Of a stretch of DNA of 64,000 nucleotides, positions 50,852 through 58,785 are shown one piece after another. The notes beneath the pieces are model-generated. The model ran no database searches. It was not told where the DNA came from and worked only from the letters and a program-made list of their open reading frames with translations. Source of the DNA: N074bin45 sp039587475. GTDB taxonomy: Bacteria; Gemmatimonadota; Gemmatimonadetes; Gemmatimonadales; GWC2-71-9. How positions within the stretch are numbered: the first letter of the stretch is position 1; each line of letters starts with the position of its first letter. Made by a program: the position numbers and the translations under genes. The stretch covers positions 32,287 to 96,286 of the forward strand of contig JBDHIK010000002.1 in assembly GCA_039587475.1 (NCBI GenBank), given 5' to 3'.

Positions 50852-51676
50852 TCAGGTGCGTGCCGATCCAAGGCCCGTCCAACGTAGTGCCGCCGCCACC
50901 ATCAGGATCATCCCGAACGCGACGACGATGACCGGTCCGGTCGGCAGGTCGAACTGGAACGACACCAGTAGTCCCAGCACGGACGCCGCAAGACCGGCGC
51001 TCCAGGCCAGAATGGTGAGGGGCAGCGGCCGCGACGCGAACAGAAAGGCCACGACTGCCGGAACCACGAGGAACGAGAAGACCAGCAGGACGCCTGCAAT
51101 GGGCACGGAGAACGTGATGGCCACGCCGAACAGTGCATAGAACAGGAAGTCCCAGTGCTTGATGCGCCACCCTTCGTCTCGAGCGCGTTCCGGCTCCAGA
51201 GAGATCGTGAGGAACCTCCGCCGCAGGCCAAACTGTGCCAGCCCGAGGACGGCGTAGATGCCGATGAGTTGCAGAATGGTGGGCCACGTGACCCAGAGGA
51301 GGTTGCCGACCAGAATCTCCTTGATGGCCTCGCTGCCGTGCGGCACCCGGTCCGCTACCAGAATGGCGAGGGCGGCCGCCACCACATAGACGATGCCGAT
51401 GATGGCCTCCTGAGGGACCCGGCCACTCTTGTCGGTACGTGTCATGGCGAACAGCAGAGCGCCAAGCGTGGTGAACGCCAACGAGTAGAGTAGCGTGGCG
51501 GGCGATTCGTGGTCGGCCCCGGTCAGGATGGCCACGGTCCCGCCCAGGGCTGCGGTCTGGGCCAAGGCCAAGTCGACGAAGATGACCTCGCGGGCGATGA
51601 CGTGCAGTCCGAGGTACGCGTGCAGGGCCACGATGACGACGCAGGCAACCAACGGAGGCAGCAACAGTTCCATCAT
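50852..51676 (-). CDS. Metal ABC transporter permease (ZnuB/MntB type)
   Basis: 274 residues with about eight hydrophobic helices. The start ELLLPPLVACVVIVALHAYLGLHVIAREVIFVDLALAQTAALGGTVAIL is typical of the ABC-3 family (PF00950). GVAITFSVPIAGVLLVFSFLVVPAVVAFLFA and the C-terminal LPTGPVIVVAFGMILM follow. It should form the channel for Zn2+ or Mn2+ import with the substrate-binding protein encoded 10 bp upstream on the minus strand. A matching ATPase is not adjacent, which is odd because these operons nearly always carry one. The nearest ATPase in the window belongs to the vitamin B12 system. Confidence 0.92.
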   Translation of the reverse strand: MMELLLPPLVACVVIVALHAYLGLHVIAREVIFVDLALAQTAALGGTVAILTGADHESPATLLYSLAFTTLGALLFAMTRTDKSGRVPQEAIIGIVYVVAAALAILVADRVPHGSEAIKEILVGNLLWVTWPTILQLIGIYAVLGLAQFGLRRRFLTISLEPERARDEGWRIKHWDFLFYALFGVAITFSVPIAGVLLVFSFLVVPAVVAFLFASRPLPLTILAWSAGLAASVLGLLVSFQFDLPTGPVIVVAFGMILMVAAALRWTGLGSART

Positions 51677-51685
51677 GGCGGACTC

Positions 51686-52711
51686 CTAGCGGTACGCCGC
51701 GGCCAGGGACGTGATCCACACATCGACCAGATCGAAGTAGTTGTCTATTCCTGGCGCCCCCTCGGTGTGCTCCGGCACGATCACCGCCGTCGCCCCGGTC
51801 CGGTCCGCCACCTGGTTGATCTGGTTTCGCGGATAGTAGTTGGCCGCGAAGATCGCCCGCACCTCACGGCGCCGCATCAGATCGATCAGATCGCGCACGT
51901 GGCCCGGGGTCGGCGGGATGCCCAGCTTGGGCTCGACATATCCCACACAGGGGATACCGAACCGCCGGCTGAAGTAGGACCACTCGCGGTGGTAACACAC
52001 CATCTCCCGGTCTCGAAACACCGATGCCTGGGAGAACCATCCATCGAGGCGATCACGCAGAGGCGCGCCCTGGTACACCGTTTCATCAATGAAGGGGTAC
52101 AGCCTCCGACTCGACAACAGTTGCAGGGCCGTTTCGACGGTGAGCATCTCCACCAGGTCGGGTCCGATCATCGCCTCCACGAGCCGACGCTCGAACCGTC
52201 GGGTTCGCTCCTCGAACAGTGAAGCCTCGTCCGGCGCCACCCGGGTCAGGCCGGCTAGGATGTTTCTGGCGACGAGGATGGCATTGTAGGGGTCGCTCAG
52301 CAGATGGGGGTTCCCGTAGATGTGAATGTCCCCCTGGCTGCGATCGATGGTTGTCGGGATCTCCATGAGGTCGACCCCAGCCGAGGCGGCCACGTACCCG
52401 GGACCCCCGGGGAGTACGGCGCGGTTGCCCGCCCGGTCCAGGAGGGCCGGAACCCAGAGCTCCAGATCCATGGCGGTGGTGACGAACAGGTCCGCGTCCC
52501 GGATGATGGTGACGTAGCTCGGTTTGGGCTGCACGAAATGCGCGTCCTCGTCACCGCGGGCAATGGAAGTGACCACGGCACGGTCGCCCACGATTTCTCT
52601 GGCGATGCTCCCGTAGGTGGTGAGTGTCGTGACGATGTTGATCTCTTGCCCGTGCACGGGACGAACCAGGGCGATGAGCATCACGACGACCAGGAGATAT
52701 GGCGCTTTCAT
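51686..52711 (-). CDS. Metal ABC transporter substrate-binding protein (ZnuA/MntC type)
   Basis: 341 residues with a signal peptide ending near VHGQE. Metal ligands can be placed: His58 (DEDAHFVQPKPSY), His136 (YGNPHLLSDPYNA), His241 (VCYHREWSYFSRRFGI) and an Asp near 324 (DNYFDLVD). These fit the cluster A-I group. The His-rich loop of many ZnuA proteins is missing, so the metal could be Zn2+, Mn2+ or Fe2+. No lipobox is present, so it is soluble in the periplasm. The gene follows the porin-like gene directly and precedes the permease by 10 bp. Confidence 0.93.
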   Translation of the reverse strand: MKAPYLLVVVMLIALVRPVHGQEINIVTTLTTYGSIAREIVGDRAVVTSIARGDEDAHFVQPKPSYVTIIRDADLFVTTAMDLELWVPALLDRAGNRAVLPGGPGYVAASAGVDLMEIPTTIDRSQGDIHIYGNPHLLSDPYNAILVARNILAGLTRVAPDEASLFEERTRRFERRLVEAMIGPDLVEMLTVETALQLLSSRRLYPFIDETVYQGAPLRDRLDGWFSQASVFRDREMVCYHREWSYFSRRFGIPCVGYVEPKLGIPPTPGHVRDLIDLMRRREVRAIFAANYYPRNQINQVADRTGATAVIVPEHTEGAPGIDNYFDLVDVWITSLAAAYR

Positions 52712-54115
52712 TTAATAGGCCTCGTGACGATGGGGTCCGAAGGCAAAGACCATCTGGACTCCCACCTGGTTGCGCGTCCCCAGCAAGTCTCCCACTTCAT
52801 GGCGACCCTCGAGACGGAAGAAGACGAACTCACTTTGTTCCCACGTAATCGTGGGCACGACGGCCCATTCGGTGTCCGCCATCCCCCGGGGCGCCTCCGC
52901 CCAATCGAAGCGGGTGCTGAAGATCCAGCGACGATCGAGACGGAACTGCGCATCGGCGAACATGCCATAGCGATCGAGGGTGACGCCCTGCTCGGTGGAG
53001 TGGAACAGGTACCCTTCGGTGCGCACTGTGAAGTAGCGTCGCGCTCCCGTGCGCGGCGGCCGAATGGTCAATCGCAGGTCCGCCCCGACGATCCGGCTCT
53101 TCAGGGTCTCGGCGCTGGAGTTCGCCCCGAGCCCCGTCAGGCCGAACTGGAGGAACGTCGACGGAGACAGCTGCCAGAAGTTCTTGAGCCTGCCCAGGAG
53201 CATGATCTGTCGCCCGCTGCCACCGATGGGATCACTGTCGACCGTGGTGCCTTGCAGCCACAGCTCGTGGGTGCCGCCGCCGAGCGACAGGGGCAGCGGG
53301 TTGTACAGCGACAACCCAACGCTCTCCAACCCCTCCGGACCGAAGTACCGGCGGTAGACCAACGGGTACTCACCCTCCGGGAGGGCGTGGAGGTGAACCC
53401 GGTTCAGGTCGCCCACTTCGTTGCGAAACTTGCCGATGTCACCGCGACTTCTGAGCGGCAGACCTGCCCAGTAGACGTAGGCCTCTTCCACGCCGATCTC
53501 GTCTTCCTCGGCGACCAGAAACACCTTGGCCTTCGACACGGGATCCAAGGTGGCGGCGAACGCGAATTCGAGTTCCCGCAGAAAGAAGTTGTCTTCCGGT
53601 GGGTTCTGGCCATCGCGCCACTCGGCTCGGACATCGCCCGTGACGCTGACTTCAGGGTTGAGGTCGTTGAGGTTGGGTTGGCCGGTCAGAGGCGCCGGGG
53701 CCGAGGCCGTCGTGTCCGGTCGTGCCCCACCCGCCCGAGCGGCTGAATCCGCCGCGGCCCTGAGCGAGGCCAGGTCATCGTTCGGTCCCGCCACCGCCTG
53801 GAGGCCCGGGCATCTGGCACCGGCGACTTCCTCGAGGCGGAGGGCCAACCTGCCGATGGCGCTGGCCAGGGAATCCGCGGCAGTGTCGCCCGTGGGCCGC
53901 AAGGGTGTCAGGACGAGCGGCGCCTGGGGACACATCCCCCGCTCGAGAGAGTCGAGACGCGCGGTCAAACGCCCCACCTGAATCGCCAGCGAATCGGTGG
54001 TGACTTGCTGTGCCTGGGCCTCGGACACGATGGTGGTGGCCAGTGCGATGACGAGGCCAATGCAGGTGCGCCACCCGCGTCGTCGCCGGCTGCCGTCTGA
54101 AATGTGTGTTGACAA
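52712..54115 (-). CDS. Porin-like outer-membrane protein of a metal uptake locus
   Basis: 467 residues with a signal peptide ending near EAQAQ. A coiled-coil-like, Cys-containing stretch (about 45-115, SLAIQVGRLTARLDSLERGMCPQ and IGRLALRLEEVAGARC) precedes a 16-strand-like barrel: ELEFAFAATLDPVSKAKVFLVAEED, IGKFRNEVGDLNRVHLHALPEGEYPLV, HELWLQGTTVD, FLQFGLTGLGANS, RRYFTVRTEGYLFHS. It ends FAFGPHRHEAY. The leading coiled coil resembles the periplasmic trimerisation segment of some porins. It is the first of the operon with the substrate-binding protein and permease, and likely passes metal ions through the outer membrane. Confidence 0.82.
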   Translation of the reverse strand: MSTHISDGSRRRRGWRTCIGLVIALATTIVSEAQAQQVTTDSLAIQVGRLTARLDSLERGMCPQAPLVLTPLRPTGDTAADSLASAIGRLALRLEEVAGARCPGLQAVAGPNDDLASLRAAADSAARAGGARPDTTASAPAPLTGQPNLNDLNPEVSVTGDVRAEWRDGQNPPEDNFFLRELEFAFAATLDPVSKAKVFLVAEEDEIGVEEAYVYWAGLPLRSRGDIGKFRNEVGDLNRVHLHALPEGEYPLVYRRYFGPEGLESVGLSLYNPLPLSLGGGTHELWLQGTTVDSDPIGGSGRQIMLLGRLKNFWQLSPSTFLQFGLTGLGANSSAETLKSRIVGADLRLTIRPPRTGARRYFTVRTEGYLFHSTEQGVTLDRYGMFADAQFRLDRRWIFSTRFDWAEAPRGMADTEWAVVPTITWEQSEFVFFRLEGRHEVGDLLGTRNQVGVQMVFAFGPHRHEAY

Positions 54116-54199
54116 TGAATCCTCGCTCCGATTGCAGTGTGCGCCAGAACCCGCCCGAGCTCAATGGGGAGGGCCGACTCGGGGGTCGTTCGGTATCGT

Positions 54200-54553
54200 T
54201 CAGCCGAAGACCGGTGGCGCTCGAGAATCGGGGAGGAGGAAGAGGTCGTGTGGAGAGGGTGCGTGCTGTAGAACGGCACTGATCGAGAGAGCCGCCCCGG
54301 CCTCGGCCTGCACGTGATCCGGGCGCGGTGCGGTGAGCTTCGGACCGGTGGGTGACATCCCCAGGTCGCAGCGGTGCAGGTGCTCGACGCATGAACCCGG
54401 GACCTCGACGTGACTCCCCTCGTGCTGCTCGGCCTCATCCAGGTGATGCCGGACCACGTCCGCCACGATTGCACTGCCCCCGCCGATCAGGAACGTGATC
54501 GTCAGGGCCAGGGCCTTGAGGCTCTTCAGGACGTTGGGAGTGCTCTGGGTCAT
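54200..54553 (-). CDS. Small His-rich, N-terminally anchored protein
   Basis: 117 residues. A hydrophobic helix (LKALALTITFLIGGGSAIVADVV, about 11-33) is followed by a polar tail with RHHLDEAEQHEGSHVEVPGSCVEHLHRCDLGMS. Seven histidines and two cysteines lie within about 32 residues, suggesting a metal-binding role. The C-terminal half is rich in Pro and Ala. It lies 84 bp upstream of the porin-like gene on the same strand and may be part of the metal locus. The family is not recognised. Confidence 0.65.
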   Translation of the reverse strand: MTQSTPNVLKSLKALALTITFLIGGGSAIVADVVRHHLDEAEQHEGSHVEVPGSCVEHLHRCDLGMSPTGPKLTAPRPDHVQAEAGAALSISAVLQHAPSPHDLFLLPDSRAPPVFG

Positions 54554-54611
54554 ATTGTCGACTCTACGACCCCAATCTAGGCGAAGTTACAGGGCGGCAA
54601 CAGGATCCCGT

Positions 54612-55433
54612 TCAGTCCGCCCCCCCGGAGGGCCATGCCAGGGGCACGATCTGAGGGGCACCGGCATCGGCGCCCGGTCCAGGGTGGGGGACGACCGCAA
54701 CCGGCCAGCGGTAGACACGGCGTAGCACCTCCTCGTTGAAGACACTCTCGGGGGAACCCGCCGCGGCCTGGCGGCCCTCGTCGAGCAGCAGGACGCCACC
54801 GGCGTAGCGCGAGGCCAGGTTCATGTTGTGGGTCGCGATGACGACGGTCGTGCCGTCGTCGGTCGCCAACCTGGCCAACAGCTCGAACATCGCCATCTCA
54901 TGGTGGATATCGAGGGAAGCGGTGGGCTCGTCCAGCACCAGGGTCTCCGGTTCCTGTGCCAGCGCGCGAGCAACCCGGGCGCGCTGCAGTTCGCCTCCGG
55001 ACAGGGTGTCCAGGCGCCTGGTGGCCATGGGCGCGACGTCACAGCGTTGCATGGCCGCGTCGACGGCCGCTCGGTCGGCGGCTCGCTCGGAGCGCCAGGG
55101 CCCCAGGTGGGGATAGCGACCCATGGCGACCAGTTCGCGGACCGTGAGAGGGAAGGTGATCGGCTCGAGTTGAGGCACCACCCCGACCCGTTGCGCCAAA
55201 CCGCGTCGGGACCACTCGTGGATGGCGTGACCCCGATACTCGACGGCCCCTCCGGTGGGACGGAGCGCTCCAAGCAACAGGCGGAGTAACGTCGACTTGC
55301 CCGACCCGTTGGGGCCCAGCACGGCGTGGACGGTTCCCGAGGCCACCGCCATGCCAAGGTCGTTCAGCGCCGGGGCCGGCCGCCCGGGATAGGCGAACGA
55401 CAGGTTCGTCGTCAGGAACGTCGTGTCACTCAC
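54612..55433 (-). CDS. btuD: Vitamin B12/iron-siderophore ABC transporter ATP-binding protein
   Basis: 273 residues from GTG 55433, which overlaps the permease stop by four bases. Walker A is AVLGPNGSGKSTLLRLLLG, the Q-loop is VVPQLEP, the signature is LSGGELQRARVARALAQEP, and Walker B is LVLDEPTASLD. The N-terminal strand LTTNLSFAYPGRP is typical. It powers the BtuC-type permease. The riboswitch upstream of the operon identifies it as the cobalamin importer rather than a siderophore system. The C-terminal tail of about 30 residues is Pro-rich. Confidence 0.92.
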   Translation of the reverse strand: MSDTTFLTTNLSFAYPGRPAPALNDLGMAVASGTVHAVLGPNGSGKSTLLRLLLGALRPTGGAVEYRGHAIHEWSRRGLAQRVGVVPQLEPITFPLTVRELVAMGRYPHLGPWRSERAADRAAVDAAMQRCDVAPMATRRLDTLSGGELQRARVARALAQEPETLVLDEPTASLDIHHEMAMFELLARLATDDGTTVVIATHNMNLASRYAGGVLLLDEGRQAAAGSPESVFNEEVLRRVYRWPVAVVPHPGPGADAGAPQIVPLAWPSGGAD

Positions 55434-56422
55434 CGCGACCCCCGGACCAACAGGAGCATGAACAGCGGCACGCCGACCAGCGCCGTCACCACGCCGGTCG
55501 GGAGTTCCGAGGGCGCCACGACCGTCCGGGCGACGGTGTCGGTCAGCATCAGGAACGCACCACCGGCCACGACCGATGCCGGCATCAGGGTCCGATAGTC
55601 GCTGGTCCAGGCCAGGCGGATGGCGTGGGGCACGATGAGTCCCACGAATCCGATGACACCGCTGACAGCCACGGAGGCGGCCACCAGGAGTGAGGTGACG
55701 ACGTAGGCCACCAGCTTGACCGTGCCGACGCGGGTGCCCAGGTAGAGAGCCGTTTCTTCGCCGATGGCAATGAGGTTGAAGGCGCGCGCCAGGGACAGCA
55801 GCACGATGGCGCATGGCACCAGATAGGTCGCCAACACCGCGACCGAGGTCCATGTCGCCCCAGACAGATTGCCCATCATCCAGAAGATCGCCGCCCGGAA
55901 GGCGTCGACGTCGGCAAAGTTGAGCAACAGAAGGATGATGGCGTTGAAGAACGCGCCCACCATGACGCCGGCCAGCAACAGCACCCGGGTGTCGAGGGCC
56001 CGTCCCGCCGCCATGGCGATGCGCAAGACCGTGCCCATCGCGATGAGTGCTCCCAGGAATGCGGCCCCGGGGAGCATCCACGGTTGCCCGGTGCTCAGGC
56101 CCAGCATGATGACCAGTACCGCCCCCACGGCCGAGCCGCTGGAGATCCCCAGGATGTAGGGCTCGGCGAGAGGGTTCCGGAGCAGGGCCTGGAACACCGC
56201 CCCGCTCAATCCCAGACAGCCACCGACCAACGCCGCCAGGGCCGCCCGAGGGAGTCGCAGGTTGCGGACGATGGCGTCGGTCGTCTGGTCGGCACGGCCG
56301 ATGAGGGCGTCGAGCACGTCCCCGAGCGGCAGGTCTGCCGCCCCGGTGAACACGCTGAGGACGACGGCGGCCAGAAACAGGGCCAGCAGGACGGCCCAGC
56401 GCCCGAGGGAAGCCGACCTCAT
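55430..56422 (-). CDS. btuC: Vitamin B12 ABC transporter permease (FecCD family)
   Basis: 330 residues from ATG 56422; it overlaps the BtuF stop by four bases. About nine to ten hydrophobic helices. LRLPRAALAALVGGCLGLSGAVFQALLRNPLAEPYILGISSGSAVGAVLVIM is the FecCD signature region, and GVIGFVGLIVPHAIRLAW is the coupling-helix region contacting the ATPase. With the ATPase (coupled by GTGA) it imports cobalamin across the inner membrane. The long frame upstream of 56422 is a shadow of btuF. No btuB receptor gene is nearby. Confidence 0.93.
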   Translation of the reverse strand: MRSASLGRWAVLLALFLAAVVLSVFTGAADLPLGDVLDALIGRADQTTDAIVRNLRLPRAALAALVGGCLGLSGAVFQALLRNPLAEPYILGISSGSAVGAVLVIMLGLSTGQPWMLPGAAFLGALIAMGTVLRIAMAAGRALDTRVLLLAGVMVGAFFNAIILLLLNFADVDAFRAAIFWMMGNLSGATWTSVAVLATYLVPCAIVLLSLARAFNLIAIGEETALYLGTRVGTVKLVAYVVTSLLVAASVAVSGVIGFVGLIVPHAIRLAWTSDYRTLMPASVVAGGAFLMLTDTVARTVVAPSELPTGVVTALVGVPLFMLLLVRGSR

Positions 56423-57327
56423 TCTACCGTGTCGTTCCCGAAGGCCGTTGGGTGGAGCATGCGGGCCAGCTGCCACGCCGCTTCGGCGACCCGGGGCCCG
56501 GGCCGGCTGAACAACTCGGTCTCGACCAGCATGACACGACCGGTCCGCACCGCCCGCAACTCTCTCCAGCCAGGGCTCCGATGGATCCAGTCCGCAGCCG
56601 CGCGGTCCGTCGGATCGCGGACCGGCAACACGACGACGTCCGGGTCGCGCTTGAGGAGTTCTTCCAAGCTGACCCGCGGCCAGTCCGTGGTGGCGTCGTC
56701 GAACACGTTGTGGCTGGCCGAGGCCGTGAGGATCGAGTCCACGAAGGTGCCTCGTCCCGTTGTCATCGGTGGGTCGTGCCATGCCACGTACAGAGCCGTG
56801 ACCGGTTCGATCCCCTCCAGCACGGTGGCCAGGCGGTCGAAGCGCTCGGTCTGTTCCAACTGGAGGGAGTCGGCCTGTGGCTCGACGTGCAGCAGTCGGC
56901 CCAGTTGCGCGGTGTGGCGCGCCAGGTCGTCGAGTGTCTGGCTTCCGGCACCGTAGACAGGGATCCCGATGGCGTCGAGTTGCGCGATCAGTGGCTGGTC
57001 GGGGCTGGGCCACACGATGACCAGATCCGGCTGGAGGCCCACGACGGCTTCGATGTTGGGATCCAGGCCGCCACCCACGTCGGGCAGGTGCTCGAGGGCG
57101 GCGCCTCCGTCGAAGCGTGTTCGAGCCACCAGGCGGTCGGCCGTGCCGAGCGCGACGAGAAGGTCGGTGACCGAGGGCACCAGCGAGATGATCCGTTCCG
57201 GTGGGGCCGCCACGGTGATGGCCCGGTCCATGTCGTCGACGATGGCGCCTGGCGTGTTACGCTCTCGGCCCGTACAGGCGACGACGAGAAGGATGACAAC
57301 GGTGGAACGCCAGGACCTGAGCGACAT
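56419..57327 (-). CDS. btuF: Vitamin B12-binding periplasmic protein
   Basis: 302 residues from ATG 57327, with a lipobox ILLVVAC (Cys near residue 17), so anchored. The two-lobed PBP-III fold has RIISLVPSVTDLLVALGTADRLVARTRF, the backbone helix ALYVAWHDPPMTTGRGTFVDSIL and VSLEELLKRDPDVVVLP. It should bind cobalamin delivered through an outer-membrane receptor that is not in the window. The gene is preceded by a cobalamin riboswitch and a hairpin that covers its ribosome site, indicating translational control by B12. Confidence 0.9.
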   Translation of the reverse strand: MSLRSWRSTVVILLVVACTGRERNTPGAIVDDMDRAITVAAPPERIISLVPSVTDLLVALGTADRLVARTRFDGGAALEHLPDVGGGLDPNIEAVVGLQPDLVIVWPSPDQPLIAQLDAIGIPVYGAGSQTLDDLARHTAQLGRLLHVEPQADSLQLEQTERFDRLATVLEGIEPVTALYVAWHDPPMTTGRGTFVDSILTASASHNVFDDATTDWPRVSLEELLKRDPDVVVLPVRDPTDRAAADWIHRSPGWRELRAVRTGRVMLVETELFSRPGPRVAEAAWQLARMLHPTAFGNDTVE

Positions 57328-57337
57328 GCCGAACGTC

Positions 57338-57354
57338 TCGCCTGAGAAAGGCGA
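57338..57354 (-). promoter_or_regulatory. Hairpin over the btuF ribosome-binding region
   Basis: On the minus strand TCGCCT and AGGCGA form a perfect 6-bp stem around a 5-base loop, ending 10 bases before the btuF ATG. The AGGCGAG part is the only purine-rich segment at ribosome-site distance. It could sequester that site when B12 is bound to the riboswitch. This is inference from position. Confidence 0.5.
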
Positions 57355-57414
57355 TCGGTCCGCCCGGATGGCGGGCAGCCCGACCCTTTCCCTCGAAGGG
57401 TGGTGGCAACAGGG

Positions 57415-57590
57415 AACGGGCCGGTCTCCTGGCTCGAGACGATCCACCCGCCTTCCCGGATCCTGTGGTACAGGGCCCAGTGGCCTTGGGGGATGTGACC
57501 GCCGAGGGCGGGTCTCTTACAGTGGCGGGGCCGCGCCGGGTTCACACCGGCTTCCGGATGGCCGCGTTCGAGTGTGCGTGAGGATACCGT
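57415..57590 (-). ncRNA. Cobalamin riboswitch
   Basis: Read on the minus strand, the leader contains GGAAGCCGGTGTGAACCC, GGCGCGGCCCCGCCACTGTAAG (the conserved box around the B12-binding junction, with GCCACTG) and, 3', GAGCCAGGAGACCGGCCC, the closing P1-P2 segment. These elements and their order match the AdoCbl riboswitch family. It lies about 90 bases upstream of btuF and should turn off the btuFCD operon when cobalamin is abundant. Exact boundaries are approximate. Confidence 0.9.
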
Positions 57591-57689
57591 CCCCGCCAGG
57601 GGGGGGCAATAGTCGATCGGAAACCCCGGGGATCCGCCGCCCGTCGTGGGAGCAACCGTTCACTCACCCGTCTCAACCAAGGACCTGTC

Positions 57690-58706
57690 GTGCGCGCACT
57701 CGCTCTCCTGTCGCTCGCGGCGATCGCTCCCGCCGGAGCGTTCGGCCAGACCGGCACCCTCGTGGTGGCCAACATGTCCGACAACACCGCCACGGTGATC
57801 GACCTCGATGCGGGCGTGGCGCTCGCCACCCTGCCCACCGGCTCGGCCCCCCATGAGATTGCCGTGACCGCTGACGGACGCCGTGCGGTAATCACCAACT
57901 ATGGTGACCGTAACGGGCCCGGGAACTCGCTCACCATCATCGACCTGGAGGCGGTCACGGTCATCAACACCATCGATCTCGGCGTATATCAACGACCGCA
58001 CGGGGTCGCCGTGTTGCCCGATCGGGACGTGGCGATCGTCACCTCCGAGGTCGCTCAGCAGGTCGTCCTCGTGGACCTCGACAGCGGAGAGATCCTCTCG
58101 ACCATCCCGACCGAGGGCCGAGCGTCGCACATGCTGGCGATGACGGGGGACGGCAGCCGGGTGTACACCACCAATATCGTCGATGGGACCATCACCGAGA
58201 TCGACCTGGTGCAGCAGGCGCCGCTACGGAAGATACCGATCGCCGACTACGTGGAAGGCATTGCCGTGAACCCCGACGGATCCCTGGTCTGGGTCGGCAG
58301 CAACAGAGACAAGACTGTGAGCGTGTTCGATCCCTCCACGGGAACGATTGTGGCTACGCTGGTCGGATTCGGGTTTCCCTACCGGATGGCCGTCACTCCC
58401 GACGGACGGACGGTGGTGCTTTCCGACCCCGCGGCCGGGGAGGTCCGCATCGTGGACGCGGCCACCAGGGAGGAGCGCCACCGGATCGCCGTCCCGAGGG
58501 AGGGGGTGCTCCCGACCGCTGAGATCCCGGACTCGCCGGCTCCCGAGGGGATCGCCCTTTCGGCGGACAACCGGACCGCCTACGTATCGCTGCAGGGCCG
58601 CAATCAGGCCGCCGCCATCGATCTGGATTCGGGGACCATCACGGCGATCTACGATACCGGGGGTTGGCCCGACGGCATTGGGTGGTCGCCCCTGACCAGA
58701 AACTGA
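57690..58706 (+). CDS. YVTN-type beta-propeller exported protein
   Basis: 338 residues starting at GTG 57690 with a signal peptide ending near GAFGQ. About seven repeats of the form V-x-D-L-D-x-G-x-x-x-A-T-L-P-T-G-x-x-P-H-E-I-A-V-T-A-D-G-R-R-A-V are visible, for example TVIDLDAGVALATLPTGSAPHEIAV and IIDLEAVTVINTIDLGVYQRPHGVAV. This is the 40-residue YVTN beta-propeller family. It is a periplasmic binding or scaffold protein; no enzyme site is apparent. It diverges from the btuF riboswitch, sharing about 100 bp of upstream DNA, so co-regulation is unlikely through the riboswitch. Confidence 0.85.
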   Translation: MRALALLSLAAIAPAGAFGQTGTLVVANMSDNTATVIDLDAGVALATLPTGSAPHEIAVTADGRRAVITNYGDRNGPGNSLTIIDLEAVTVINTIDLGVYQRPHGVAVLPDRDVAIVTSEVAQQVVLVDLDSGEILSTIPTEGRASHMLAMTGDGSRVYTTNIVDGTITEIDLVQQAPLRKIPIADYVEGIAVNPDGSLVWVGSNRDKTVSVFDPSTGTIVATLVGFGFPYRMAVTPDGRTVVLSDPAAGEVRIVDAATREERHRIAVPREGVLPTAEIPDSPAPEGIALSADNRTAYVSLQGRNQAAAIDLDSGTITAIYDTGGWPDGIGWSPLTRN

Positions 58707-58785
58707 GTGCCCGGGGGCGGGCAGGTGCATCGCTGGGCCATTCGCCCTCCCCGCCCACCGCACTTCTCTGTTAGGTTACGCCCCC

